Shown: positions 44,124 through 52,777 of the stretch, in pieces
Position numbering within the stretch: position 1 is the stretch's first letter
How the letters are laid out: the number at the start of each line of letters is the position of its first letter
Source: Variovorax boronicumulans
GTDB taxonomy: Bacteria; Pseudomonadota; Gammaproteobacteria; Burkholderiales; Burkholderiaceae_C
Reading direction: 5' to 3'
Length of the DNA stretch: 64,000 bases
Assembly (NCBI RefSeq): GCF_019352895.1
Contig: NZ_JAAAFX010000009.1
Span: 186,001-250,000 of the forward strand
Position numbers and translations under genes: made by a program
Notes under the pieces: model-generated
Database searches by the model: none
What the model saw: the letters and a program-made list of their open reading frames with translations, nothing else
Told to the model about the DNA's origin: nothing

Positions 44124-45044
44124 GTGGACCTCCGGCAGATTCAGTACTTTCTCGCGCTCTTCGAAGACGGCTCGATGACGCAGGCCGCCAAGCGGCTCGA
44201 CGTGGTCCAGCCCACGCTGAGCATGCAGATCGCGAAGCTGGAGGAAGAGCTGGGCCAGCCCCTGTTCGAGCGCAAGCGGCGCGGCATGGCGCCCACCGCG
44301 CACGGGCGGCTCATGTACCGCCTGTTCCTGCCCATCGTGCGCGACATCGACAATGCGCGCGAACAGCTCGCGCAGCGCAGCGAGGTGGTCACGGGGCATG
44401 TGTCGCTGGGCCTGATCTCCTCGGTGGCCGAGAGCGTGCTGCCCGAGGCGCTGTCGCGCTTCAATGAAGCCTACCCGCATGTGGAGGTCACGGTCTCCGT
44501 CGGCTACAGCGCCATGCTGATCGACTGGGTGACCAGCGGCCAGCTCGACGTCGCGATCATCAACGAGCCGCGCGCCAAGCTCTCGCTGGCCACCGAATCG
44601 CTGGCCGAGGAAGACATGCTGCTGGTCACGAGCGCCGAGCACGGCCCCCGGCTGCCCGCCAACGTGCGGCTCGCGCGGCTGCCCGAACTCGACCTCGACC
44701 TGGTGCTGCCCACGCGCCGGCATGGGCTGCGCGGCGTGCTGGAGGCCTCCGCCCGGCAGGAGGGCATCGTGCTCGCGCCCAAGTTCGAGATCGACGTGCT
44801 GAGCACCATCGTGCGGCTGGTGGAGCGCACGCGCTTCGCCACCATCCTGCCGCGCATCGTGGTGCAGCGCGCGGTCAACGAGGGCACGCTGTCGGTGTGC
44901 CCGATCCTGTCGCCGCGCATCGTGCGGCACGTGGTCCGCATCAGCCACAAGCGCCGGCCGCTGAGTGCCGCCACCCACGCGCTGATCGACCTGGTGGCCG
45001 ACGAGATCCGGCGCGTGCTGAGCGCGGGCGACGCGCGCAAGTGA
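44124..45044 (+). CDS. LysR family transcriptional regulator
   Basis: A 306-residue LysR regulator, starting with a GTG. The helix-turn-helix (about 3-62) reads IQYFLALFEDGSMTQAAKRL and QPTLSMQIAKLEEELG. It resembles the CbbR/nitrogen-assimilation (Nac) group and often sits beside Bug genes. It is 75 bases after the aldehyde dehydrogenase gene on the same strand, and upstream of the methylcitrate operon. It may serve either. Confidence 0.88.
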   Translation: MDLRQIQYFLALFEDGSMTQAAKRLDVVQPTLSMQIAKLEEELGQPLFERKRRGMAPTAHGRLMYRLFLPIVRDIDNAREQLAQRSEVVTGHVSLGLISSVAESVLPEALSRFNEAYPHVEVTVSVGYSAMLIDWVTSGQLDVAIINEPRAKLSLATESLAEEDMLLVTSAEHGPRLPANVRLARLPELDLDLVLPTRRHGLRGVLEASARQEGIVLAPKFEIDVLSTIVRLVERTRFATILPRIVVQRAVNEGTLSVCPILSPRIVRHVVRISHKRRPLSAATHALIDLVADEIRRVLSAGDARK

Positions 45045-45122
45045 GCCGCGCGGGCGTGCGCTGAGGCGCCGCCGCGCCGCGTCGACGCTTCGCCCGCCGC
45101 CTGGCTGAGCGGCCTTTGCCAA

Positions 45123-45169
45123 TTCGCAAGCTTCGCAAATTCGCAGATTTCACTTCGCACAGATTCGCC
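45123..45169. promoter_or_regulatory. Array of TTCGCA elements before the methylcitrate operon
   Basis: TTCGCA occurs at 45123, 45132, 45140 and 45154, and TTCGCC at 45164, in an AT-richer strip between the LysR gene and the operon. On the other strand it reads TGCGAA in series. The spacing of 8-14 bases suggests several protein contacts on one side of the helix. It recalls the TTTGCAAA-like sites of short-chain fatty-acid regulators, but the protein is unknown. Confidence 0.45.
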
Positions 45170-45216
45170 TTTTCAGTCCTTCCGTGGCAACGCGCCTTTG
45201 CGTAGATTGCGAGGCC

Positions 45217-45612
45217 ATGAACCCACCCGCTGGAACCACCGCGCTGCACGAACTGGTGCTGCCCGCCCATGCCAATCACCGCGGCACGCTGTTCGCGGGG
45301 CAGGGGCTGCAGCTCATGACCAAGGCGGCCTTCCTGGCGGCGCGCGGGCTGGCGCAGCGCGAGGTGGTGATGGCCGGCGTGACGCGTGCCGACTTCCTCG
45401 CGCCCGTGCCGGTGGGCCACCAGCTCACGCTGCGCGGCTGGGTCAGCCGCATCGGCCGCAGTTCGATGACCGTGTGCGTGACCGGCCTGGCCGACAGGCC
45501 CGGCATTCCCGCGGAAGAGGTTCTCAAGGGCGTGTTCGAGATGGTGGCGATCGACGCCGCCGGACGCCCCGCCGCCATCGACCGTTCTTACCTGGACAAG
45601 GAAACCGCATGA
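45217..45612 (+). CDS. Acyl-CoA thioesterase, hotdog fold (YciA type)
   Basis: A 131-residue hotdog-fold protein. HANHRGTLFAGQGLQLM near residue 20 is the helix region of the YciA/BACH thioesterases, where the catalytic acid is normally Asp or Glu; here the place is occupied by Gln in AGQGLQL. VTRADFLAPVPVGH forms the central strand. It may hydrolyse propionyl-CoA or a related thioester, or be an inactive relative. It overlaps prpC by ATGA and so is the first gene of the methylcitrate operon. Confidence 0.8.
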   Translation: MNPPAGTTALHELVLPAHANHRGTLFAGQGLQLMTKAAFLAARGLAQREVVMAGVTRADFLAPVPVGHQLTLRGWVSRIGRSSMTVCVTGLADRPGIPAEEVLKGVFEMVAIDAAGRPAAIDRSYLDKETA

Positions 45613-46787
45613 CCACCACGACCCCCACGACCGAGCGCGCCGCACCGGCGGCCGCCTTCAAACCCAAGAAGTCCGTCGCCCTGTCGGGCGTGACCGCCGG
45701 CACCACCGCGCTGTGCACCGTCGGCCGCACCGGCAACGACCTGCACTACCGCGGCTACGACATCCTGGACATCGCCGAGGTCTGCGAGTTCGAGGAGATC
45801 GCGCACCTGCTGGTGCACGGCAAGCTGCCCACGCGCGCCGAACTCAAGGCCTACAAGGCGCGGCTCAAGGCCATGCGCGGCCTGCCCGCGAGCGTGAAGA
45901 GCGCGCTGGAGAGCCTGCCCGCCGGCGCCCATCCGATGGACGTGATGCGCACCGGCGTCTCGGCGCTGGGCTGCATCCTGCCCGAGAAGGACGACCACAA
46001 CCTGCCCGGCGCGCGCGACATCGCCGACCGGCTCATGGCCTCGCTGGGCTCGATGTTGCTGTACTGGTACCACTGGAGCACCCAGGGCAAGCGCATCGAG
46101 GTGGAGACCGACGACGACTCCATCGGCGGCCACTTCCTGCACCTGCTGCACGGCGAGAAGCCCTCGGAGGCTTGGGTGCGCGCCATGCACACCTCGCTGA
46201 ACCTGTATGCCGAGCACGAGTTCAATGCCTCGACCTTCACCGCGCGCGTGATCGCCGGCACCGGCAGCGACATGTACTCCTCGATCGCCGGCGCCATCGG
46301 CGCGCTGCGCGGGCCCAAGCACGGCGGCGCCAACGAGGTGGCCTTCGAGATCCAGAAGCGCTACGACGCCCCCGACGAGGCCGAGGCCGACATCCGCCGG
46401 CGCGTCGAAGCCAAGGAAGTGGTGATCGGTTTCGGCCACCCGGTCTACACGGTCAGCGACCCGCGCAACGTGGTGATCAAGGGCGTGGCCCGGCAGCTGT
46501 CCGACGCGGCCGGCTCGACCAAGATGTACGACATCGCCGAGCGGCTCGAGTCGGTGATGTGGGAGGTCAAGAAGATGTTCCCCAACCTGGACTGGTTCAG
46601 CGCCGTGAGCTATCACATGATGGGCGTGCCCACGGCCATGTTCACGCCGCTCTTCGTGATCGCCCGCACCAGCGGCTGGGCGGCCCACGTGATCGAGCAG
46701 CGCGTCGACAACAAGATCATCCGGCCGAGCGCCCACTACACCGGCCCGGAAGACCTGGTGTTCGTGCCGATCGGGGCGCGCAGCTGA
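45609..46787 (+). CDS. prpC: 2-methylcitrate synthase
   Basis: A 392-residue citrate-synthase-family enzyme that condenses propionyl-CoA with oxaloacetate. SGVTAGTTALCTVG at the start and the three catalytic-triad segments, EFNAST, LRGPKHGGANE and GFGHPVYTVSDPR, mark the methylcitrate synthase branch. It is about 35 residues shorter than housekeeping citrate synthase. acnD, prpF and a prpB-like gene follow on the same strand. The pathway converts propionyl-CoA to pyruvate and succinate in the cytoplasm. Confidence 0.95.
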   Translation: MTTTTPTTERAAPAAAFKPKKSVALSGVTAGTTALCTVGRTGNDLHYRGYDILDIAEVCEFEEIAHLLVHGKLPTRAELKAYKARLKAMRGLPASVKSALESLPAGAHPMDVMRTGVSALGCILPEKDDHNLPGARDIADRLMASLGSMLLYWYHWSTQGKRIEVETDDDSIGGHFLHLLHGEKPSEAWVRAMHTSLNLYAEHEFNASTFTARVIAGTGSDMYSSIAGAIGALRGPKHGGANEVAFEIQKRYDAPDEAEADIRRRVEAKEVVIGFGHPVYTVSDPRNVVIKGVARQLSDAAGSTKMYDIAERLESVMWEVKKMFPNLDWFSAVSYHMMGVPTAMFTPLFVIARTSGWAAHVIEQRVDNKIIRPSAHYTGPEDLVFVPIGARS

Positions 46788-46927
46788 AGTGCGGCGCAGC
46801 GCTGGATGCCCACGTGGCGATCCGGCGCCGTACCAAAGTCGTGCAGGACAACGAGTCCCGCACCGAACAAGAACCGAGCCTTGATTCCAGAGAGGCGCGC
46901 GGCGCGCCCGGCGACCGATCCCCCACG

Positions 46928-49552
46928 ATGAACTCTTCCTACCGAAAAAAACTCCCCGGCACCGCGCTGGACTACATCGACGCGCGCGCGGCGGTCGATG
47001 CCCTGCAGCCCGGCGCCTGGGACGGCCTGCCCTACACCGCGCGCGTGCACGCCGAGAACCTGGTGCGGCGCTGTGACCCGGCCATCCTTGAGGACTGCCT
47101 GCTGCAGCTCGTGGAGCGCCTTCGCGACCGCGACTTTCCCTGGTACCCGGTGCGCGTGGTGTGCCACGACATCCTGGGCCAGACCGCGCTGGTGGACCTG
47201 GCGGGCCTGCGCGATGCGATCGCGGCTGAAGGCGGCGACCCGGCGCAGGTGAACCCCGTGGTGCCGGTGCAGCTGATCGTGGACCATTCGCTGGCCGTGG
47301 AGTGCGGCGGCTTCGATCCCCAGGCCTTCGAGAAGAACCGGCAGATCGAGGACCGCCGCAACGAGGACCGCTTCCATTTCATCGAGTGGACCAAGCGCGC
47401 CTTCGCCAACATGGAGGTGATCCCGGCGGGCAACGGGATCATGCATCAGATCAACCTGGAGAAGATGTCGCCGGTGGTCTACGTGCAGGACGGCCTGGCC
47501 TTCCCCGACACCTGCGTGGGCACCGACAGCCACACGCCGCACGTCGATGCACTGGGCGTGATCGCCGTGGGCGTGGGCGGCCTCGAGGCCGAGAACGTGA
47601 TGCTGGGCCGCGCCTCGTGGATGCGCCTGCCCGACATCGTCGGCGTCGAGCTCACCGGCCGGCGCCAGCCGGGCATCACCGCCACCGACATCGTGCTGGC
47701 CTTGACCGAATTCCTGCGCCAGCAGAAGGTGGTCGGCGCGTACCTCGAATTCTTCGGCGAAGGCACGCAGGGCCTGACCATCGGCGACCGGGCCACCATC
47801 TCCAACATGTGCCCCGAGTACGGTGCCACGGCCGCGCTGTTCTACATCGACGAGCAGACACTGACCTACCTGCAGCTCACAGGCCGCGAGGACACGCAGG
47901 TCGCGCTGGTCGAGATCTACGCGAAGACGGCCGGCTTCTGGGGCGACGCACTCCAGACCGCCCGCTACGAACGCGTGCTGCGCTTCGACCTCTCGGGCGT
48001 GGTGCGCAACATGGCCGGCCCGTCGAACCCGCACCGCCGCTTGCCGACCTCGCAGCTGGCCGCGCGCGAGATCGCCGTCGGACTCGATGCGGCGCGCCAG
48101 CAGGAGGCCGCGGGCCTGATGCCCGATGGCGCGGTGATCATCGCGGCCATCACCTCGTGCACCAACACCTCGAACCCGCGCAACGTGATCGCGGCCGCAC
48201 TGCTGGCGCGCAACGCCAACCGGCTCGGCCTGCAGCGCAAGCCCTGGGTCAAGTCCTCGCTGGCACCGGGCTCCAAGGCCGTCGAGCTCTACCTGCGCGA
48301 CGCCGACCTGCTCAAAGACCTCGAACAGCTGGGCTTCGGCATCGTCGCCTTCGCCTGCACCACCTGCAACGGCATGTCGGGTGCGCTCGATCCGGCGATC
48401 CAGCAGGAGATCATCGACCGCGACCTCTACGCCACCGCGGTGCTCTCGGGCAACCGCAACTTCGACGGTCGCATCCATCCCTATGCCAAGCAGGCCTTCC
48501 TGGCCTCGCCGCCGCTGGTCGTGGCCTACGCGATCGCGGGCACGATCCGCTTCGACATCGAGCGCGACGTGCTGGGCGTCGTCGAGGGCAAGGAGATCCG
48601 CCTGCAGGACCTCTGGCCCAGCGACGAGGAGATCGATGCCATCGTCGCGGCTTCGGTCAGGCCCGAGATGTTCCGCCAGGTCTACGAGCCCATGTTCGCG
48701 ATCCATCCGGACAGCGGCGAGAAGGTCAGCCCGCAGTACGACTGGCGCCCGCAGTCGACCTACATCCGCCGCCCGCCCTACTGGGACAGCGAAGGGGTGG
48801 GCGCGCTCGCGGCCGTGCCGCGCACGCTGCGCGGCATGCGGCCGCTGGCCATCCTGCCCGACAACATCACGACCGACCACCTGTCGCCCTCCAACGCGAT
48901 CCTGCTCGACAGCGCCGCCGGCGAGTACCTGGCGAAGATGGGCCTGCCCGAGGAAGACTTCAACTCCTATGCCACGCACCGCGGCGACCACCTGACGGCC
49001 ATGCGCGCCACCTTCGCCAACCCGCAGCTGGTCAACGAGATGGCGGTGGTCGACGGCGTGCAGCAGAAGGGCTCGCTGGCGCGCCTCGAGCCCGAGGGCC
49101 GGGTGCTGCGCATGTGGGAGGCCATCGAAACCTACCTGAGCCGCCGGCAGCCGCTGATCATCGTGGCCGGCGCCGACTACGGCCAGGGTTCGTCGCGCGA
49201 CTGGGCCGCCAAGGGCGTGCGCCTGGCCGGTGTCGAGACGGTCGTGGCCGAAGGCTTCGAGCGCATCCACCGCACCAACCTGCTGGGCATGGGCGTGCTG
49301 CCGCTGGAGTTCAAGCCCGGCACCACGCGCCTCACGCTGGGCCTGGACGGCAGCGAAACCTTCGACGTGGCCGGCCGGCCTGCGCCGCGCACCGGTCTCA
49401 CGCTGGTCGTGCGCCGCAGGAGCGGCGACGTGCTGCAGGTGCCGGTGACCTGCCGGCTCGACACGGCCGAGGAGGTGTCGATCTACGAGGCCGGCGGCGT
49501 GCTGCAGCGTTTTGCGCAAGACTTCCTGGCCGCGAACAAGCCGGCCGCCTGA
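46928..49552 (+). CDS. acnD: Fe/S-dependent 2-methylisocitrate dehydratase
   Basis: An 874-residue aconitase-family enzyme that dehydrates 2-methylcitrate to 2-methyl-trans-aconitate (AcnD). Cluster ligands appear as Cys in ITSCTNTSNP (about 414) and in CTTCNGMSG (two Cys, about 480). The C-terminal swivel domain has GADYGQGSSRDWAAKG near 750. The partner prpF gene, needed for isomerisation of the product, follows 22 bases later, which separates AcnD from AcnA. The frame extends far upstream, but the ATG at 46928 fits homologues. Confidence 0.95.
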   Translation: MNSSYRKKLPGTALDYIDARAAVDALQPGAWDGLPYTARVHAENLVRRCDPAILEDCLLQLVERLRDRDFPWYPVRVVCHDILGQTALVDLAGLRDAIAAEGGDPAQVNPVVPVQLIVDHSLAVECGGFDPQAFEKNRQIEDRRNEDRFHFIEWTKRAFANMEVIPAGNGIMHQINLEKMSPVVYVQDGLAFPDTCVGTDSHTPHVDALGVIAVGVGGLEAENVMLGRASWMRLPDIVGVELTGRRQPGITATDIVLALTEFLRQQKVVGAYLEFFGEGTQGLTIGDRATISNMCPEYGATAALFYIDEQTLTYLQLTGREDTQVALVEIYAKTAGFWGDALQTARYERVLRFDLSGVVRNMAGPSNPHRRLPTSQLAAREIAVGLDAARQQEAAGLMPDGAVIIAAITSCTNTSNPRNVIAAALLARNANRLGLQRKPWVKSSLAPGSKAVELYLRDADLLKDLEQLGFGIVAFACTTCNGMSGALDPAIQQEIIDRDLYATAVLSGNRNFDGRIHPYAKQAFLASPPLVVAYAIAGTIRFDIERDVLGVVEGKEIRLQDLWPSDEEIDAIVAASVRPEMFRQVYEPMFAIHPDSGEKVSPQYDWRPQSTYIRRPPYWDSEGVGALAAVPRTLRGMRPLAILPDNITTDHLSPSNAILLDSAAGEYLAKMGLPEEDFNSYATHRGDHLTAMRATFANPQLVNEMAVVDGVQQKGSLARLEPEGRVLRMWEAIETYLSRRQPLIIVAGADYGQGSSRDWAAKGVRLAGVETVVAEGFERIHRTNLLGMGVLPLEFKPGTTRLTLGLDGSETFDVAGRPAPRTGLTLVVRRRSGDVLQVPVTCRLDTAEEVSIYEAGGVLQRFAQDFLAANKPAA

Positions 49553-49574
49553 AGACCACCACCCTCTCCTCACC

Positions 49575-50762
49575 ATGGCATCCGTACCTCAGATCAAGAT
49601 CCCCGCCGTCTACATGCGCGGCGGCACCAGCAAGGGCGTGTTCTTCCGCCTGCAGGACCTGCCGCCGGCCGCGCGCGAAGCCGGGCCGGCGCGCGATGCG
49701 CTGCTGCTGCGCGTGATCGGCAGCCCCGACCCCTACGGCAAGCAGATCGACGGCATGGGCGGCGCGACCTCGTCGACTTCGAAGACCGTGATCCTGTCGC
49801 CTTCCACGCGCCCGGAGCACGACGTCGACTACCTCTTCGGCCAGGTCTCGATCGACAGTGCCTTCGTCGAATGGACCGGCAACTGCGGCAACCTCTCGGC
49901 GGCGGTCGGCCCCTTCGCGATCGCGCAGGGACTGATCGACCCGGCCCGCGTGCCGCGCAACGGCCTGTGCACCGTGCGCATCTGGCAGGCCAACATCGGC
50001 AAGACCATCGTGGCGCAGGTGCCGATGGTCGACGGCGAAGTGCAGGAGACCGGCGAGTTCGAACTCGACGGCGTGACCTTCCCGGCCGCCGAGGTGGCGC
50101 TGGAGTTCATCGACCCGGCCGACGAGGGCGACGGCGGCGGCGCGATGTTCCCGACCGGCCAGGTGGTGGACGACCTCGTGGTGCCCGGCGTCGGCACGTT
50201 CAAGGCCACGCTGATCAACGCCGGCATCCCCACCATCTTCCTCAACGCCGCCGACATCGGCTGCACCGGCACCGAACTGCAGGAGGCGATCAACGGCGAT
50301 GCCAGGGCGCTGGCCATGTTCGAGGCCATCCGCGCGCATGGCGCGGTCAAGATGGGCCTGATCCAGCACGTCGGCGAAGCGGCCCGGCGCCAGCACACGC
50401 CCAAGGTGGTTTTCGTCGCCCCGCCCACCGGCTACACCGCCTCCAGCGGCAAGGCCGTGCAGGCGGCGGACGTCGACCTGCTGGTGCGCGCGCTGTCGAT
50501 GGGCAAGCTGCACCACGCGATGATGGGCACGGCCGCGGTCGCGATCGGCACCGCCGCCGCCATTCCCGGCACGCTGGTGAACCTCGCGGCCGGCGGCGGC
50601 GCGCGCCAGGCGGTGCGCTTCGGGCACCCCTCGGGCACGCTGCGCGTGGGCGCCGAGGCCCGCCAGGTCGACGGCCAATGGGTCGTGACCAAGGCGCTGA
50701 TGAGCCGCAGCGCCCGCGTGCTGATGGAAGGCTGGGTCCGCGTTCCCGGCGACAGTTTCTGA
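49575..50762 (+). CDS. prpF: 2-methylaconitate cis-trans isomerase
   Basis: A 395-residue protein of the PrpF/DUF453 family with the diaminopimelate-epimerase-like fold. It begins IPAVYMRGGTSKGVFF and has GNCGNLSAAVGPFA near 97, the segment bearing the active-site Cys, plus DIGCTGTELQ near 230. It converts 2-methyl-trans-aconitate to the cis form for conversion to 2-methylisocitrate. It lies between acnD and the lyase gene. Confidence 0.95.
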   Translation: MASVPQIKIPAVYMRGGTSKGVFFRLQDLPPAAREAGPARDALLLRVIGSPDPYGKQIDGMGGATSSTSKTVILSPSTRPEHDVDYLFGQVSIDSAFVEWTGNCGNLSAAVGPFAIAQGLIDPARVPRNGLCTVRIWQANIGKTIVAQVPMVDGEVQETGEFELDGVTFPAAEVALEFIDPADEGDGGGAMFPTGQVVDDLVVPGVGTFKATLINAGIPTIFLNAADIGCTGTELQEAINGDARALAMFEAIRAHGAVKMGLIQHVGEAARRQHTPKVVFVAPPTGYTASSGKAVQAADVDLLVRALSMGKLHHAMMGTAAVAIGTAAAIPGTLVNLAAGGGARQAVRFGHPSGTLRVGAEARQVDGQWVVTKALMSRSARVLMEGWVRVPGDSF

Positions 50763-50776
50763 TTGGAATTTTTCGC

Positions 50777-51637
50777 ATGTCCACCCGCAAGCAACTCAAA
50801 TCCCTGGCCGAGGCCCGCCGCGGCCTGATCGTTCCCGGCGCTTTCAACGCACTGTCGGCCAAGGTGGTCGAGGACCTGGGCTTCCAGGCGATCTACATCA
50901 CCGGCGCCGGTGTCACCAACATGTGGTTCGGCATGCCCGACCAGGGCTTCATGGGCCTGGCGGAAATCGCCGACCACACGGCGCGCATCCGCGATGCGGT
51001 CTCGGTGCCGCTGATCGTCGATGCCGACACCGGCTTCGGCAATGCGCTGAACGTGCGCCACACGGTGCGCACGCTGGAGCGCGCCGGCGCCGACTGCATC
51101 CAGTTCGAGGACCAGGTTGCGCCCAAGCGCTGCGGCCATTTCTCGGGCAAGGAGGTGATCGTCACCGAAGAAGCCGTGAGCAAGATCAAGGCCGCGGTCG
51201 ATGCGCGCCAGGACCCCGACCTGCTGATCATGGCGCGCACCGATGCCGCCGCCGTGCACGGCTTCGAGGCCGCCATCGAGCGCGCGCAGAAGTTCGCCGA
51301 GGCCGGGGCCGACATCCTGTTCGTCGAAGCCGTGACCACCGCCGACGAGATCCGCGCGCTGCCCCGGCGCCTGGCCAAGCCCCAACTCATGAACATGGTG
51401 ATCGGCGGCAAGACGCCGATCTTCAACGCCACCGAACTGGGCGAACTCGGCTACGGGATCGTGCTGTACGCCAACGCGGCGCTGCAGGGCGCGGTCGCCG
51501 GCATGCAGAAGGCGCTGACGGTGTTGCGCGACGAGCAGGAGGTGCAGGAATCGAGCGGCCTGGTCGCGACCTTCGCCGAACGCCAGCGCCTGGTCGGCAA
51601 GCCGGAATGGGATGCGCTGGAGAAGCGCTACACCTGA
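50777..51637 (+). CDS. Isocitrate lyase/PEP mutase superfamily protein in the 2-methylisocitrate lyase position
   Basis: A 286-residue TIM-barrel enzyme. VDADTGFGN near 85 (Mg2+ site), FEDQVAPKRCGHF near 112 with the catalytic Cys of KRCGH, and MARTDAAAV near 152 are seen. The place in the operon suggests PrpB, the lyase giving pyruvate and succinate. Yet the sequence differs from classical PrpB in the N-terminal part (VPGAFNALSAKVVEDLGFQA) and lacks the usual RPNK that follows CGH, reading CGHFSGKE. It is closer to the carboxyphosphonoenolpyruvate mutase/oxaloacetate decarboxylase-like group. I therefore leave the symbol empty. Confidence 0.85.
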   Translation: MSTRKQLKSLAEARRGLIVPGAFNALSAKVVEDLGFQAIYITGAGVTNMWFGMPDQGFMGLAEIADHTARIRDAVSVPLIVDADTGFGNALNVRHTVRTLERAGADCIQFEDQVAPKRCGHFSGKEVIVTEEAVSKIKAAVDARQDPDLLIMARTDAAAVHGFEAAIERAQKFAEAGADILFVEAVTTADEIRALPRRLAKPQLMNMVIGGKTPIFNATELGELGYGIVLYANAALQGAVAGMQKALTVLRDEQEVQESSGLVATFAERQRLVGKPEWDALEKRYT

Positions 51638-51659
51638 GAGTGCGACCTGGCCGTCGGTG

Positions 51660-52571
51660 TCAGGCGCTCGCCTGCGGCGCCGACAGCTCCGACGAGTGCC
51701 GCGCGAGCTCGACGAAGGCCTTCAGGTAGTCGACGTCGGTGTCGATCTCGCGCGCGCCCAGGAAGATCTGCTTGGCGATGCCGCGCGGGCCCAGCCGGAC
51801 CGGCACGATGTCCATCTTCTGCGCGTATTCCTCCACCAGCCAGCGCGGCAGGGCGGCCACGCCGCGGCCGCTCGCGACCATCTGCAACATGATGTCGGTG
51901 GTCTCGATGGCCTTGTGGCGCCGGGGTGTCACGCCCGCGGGCATCAGGAACATGTTGTAGATGTCCAGCCGGTCCGTGGTGACCGGGTAGGTCACGAGGA
52001 CTTCCTTGCTCAGGTGCGCGGGCTTCACGTAGGGCAGGTTCGCCAGCGCGTGGCCGCGCGGCACCACCAGCACCTGCTCGTAGTCGAACACCGGCTCGTA
52101 GTGCAGGCCCGGCTTGTAGAGCGGGTCGGGCGTCACCAGCAGGTCGATCTCGTGGCCGAACAGCGCGCCGATGCCGCCGAACTGGAATTTCTGCTTCACG
52201 TCCACGTCCACGTCGGGCCAGTTCGCGAGGTAGGGCGAGACCACCTTGAGCAGCCATTGGTAGCAGGGGTGGCATTCCATGCCGATGCGCAGCGAGCCGC
52301 GTTCGCCCTGGGCGAACTGGCCCAGGCGCTCCTCGGCCAGCGCGAGTTGCGGCAGCACCCGGTTGGCGACCGCCAGCAGGTACTGGCCCGCCTGGGTCAG
52401 CCGCAGGCTGCGGCCTTCGCGCTGCCAGATCTCGGTTCCGAGCTGGGCCTCGAGCTTGCGGATCGAATGGCTCAGCGCCGACTGCGTGAGGTGCAGCACC
52501 TCGGCGGCCGCCGTGAGCGAGCCCTGCTTGTCCACTTCCTGGACGATCGAAAGATGGCTGCGCTCGAGCAT
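51660..52571 (-). CDS. metR: LysR family regulator, MetR type
   Basis: A 303-residue LysR regulator. The segment GMECHPCYQWLL, the end of the linker, and FDYEQVLVVPRGH, YPVTTDRLDIYNMFL and the GVAALPRWLVEE tail match MetR, the homocysteine-responsive activator of methionine genes. The start at 52571 (MLERSHL) lines up with E. coli MetR; a start at 52613 with a closer purine-rich site would add 14 residues. Target met genes are not in the window. It converges with the prp operon. Confidence 0.85.
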   Translation of the reverse strand: MLERSHLSIVQEVDKQGSLTAAAEVLHLTQSALSHSIRKLEAQLGTEIWQREGRSLRLTQAGQYLLAVANRVLPQLALAEERLGQFAQGERGSLRIGMECHPCYQWLLKVVSPYLANWPDVDVDVKQKFQFGGIGALFGHEIDLLVTPDPLYKPGLHYEPVFDYEQVLVVPRGHALANLPYVKPAHLSKEVLVTYPVTTDRLDIYNMFLMPAGVTPRRHKAIETTDIMLQMVASGRGVAALPRWLVEEYAQKMDIVPVRLGPRGIAKQIFLGAREIDTDVDYLKAFVELARHSSELSAPQASA

Positions 52572-52777
52572 GGCGAATGAGTGGAATTCATCGATGGAGT
52601 GAGGTAAGGCCATCTTACTTCACGGGTCGCCGAGCCTCGGATCCTGCTTTTTCCAGACGGCCGGACCTCTGCGATACCGATCACCACCACCCACAACCTC
52701 GACGCGCAGCGCGAGGCCATGCCCCAGCCGGTTCGGCCGGAGGCCGTCCTATGGTTCGCGCTGCGTGAAGCCGCCGA

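Noticed and set aside
46736..49576. A 946-codon minus-strand frame opposite acnD
   Set aside because: It mirrors acnD, shows no domain, and is typical of antisense frames in high-GC DNA.
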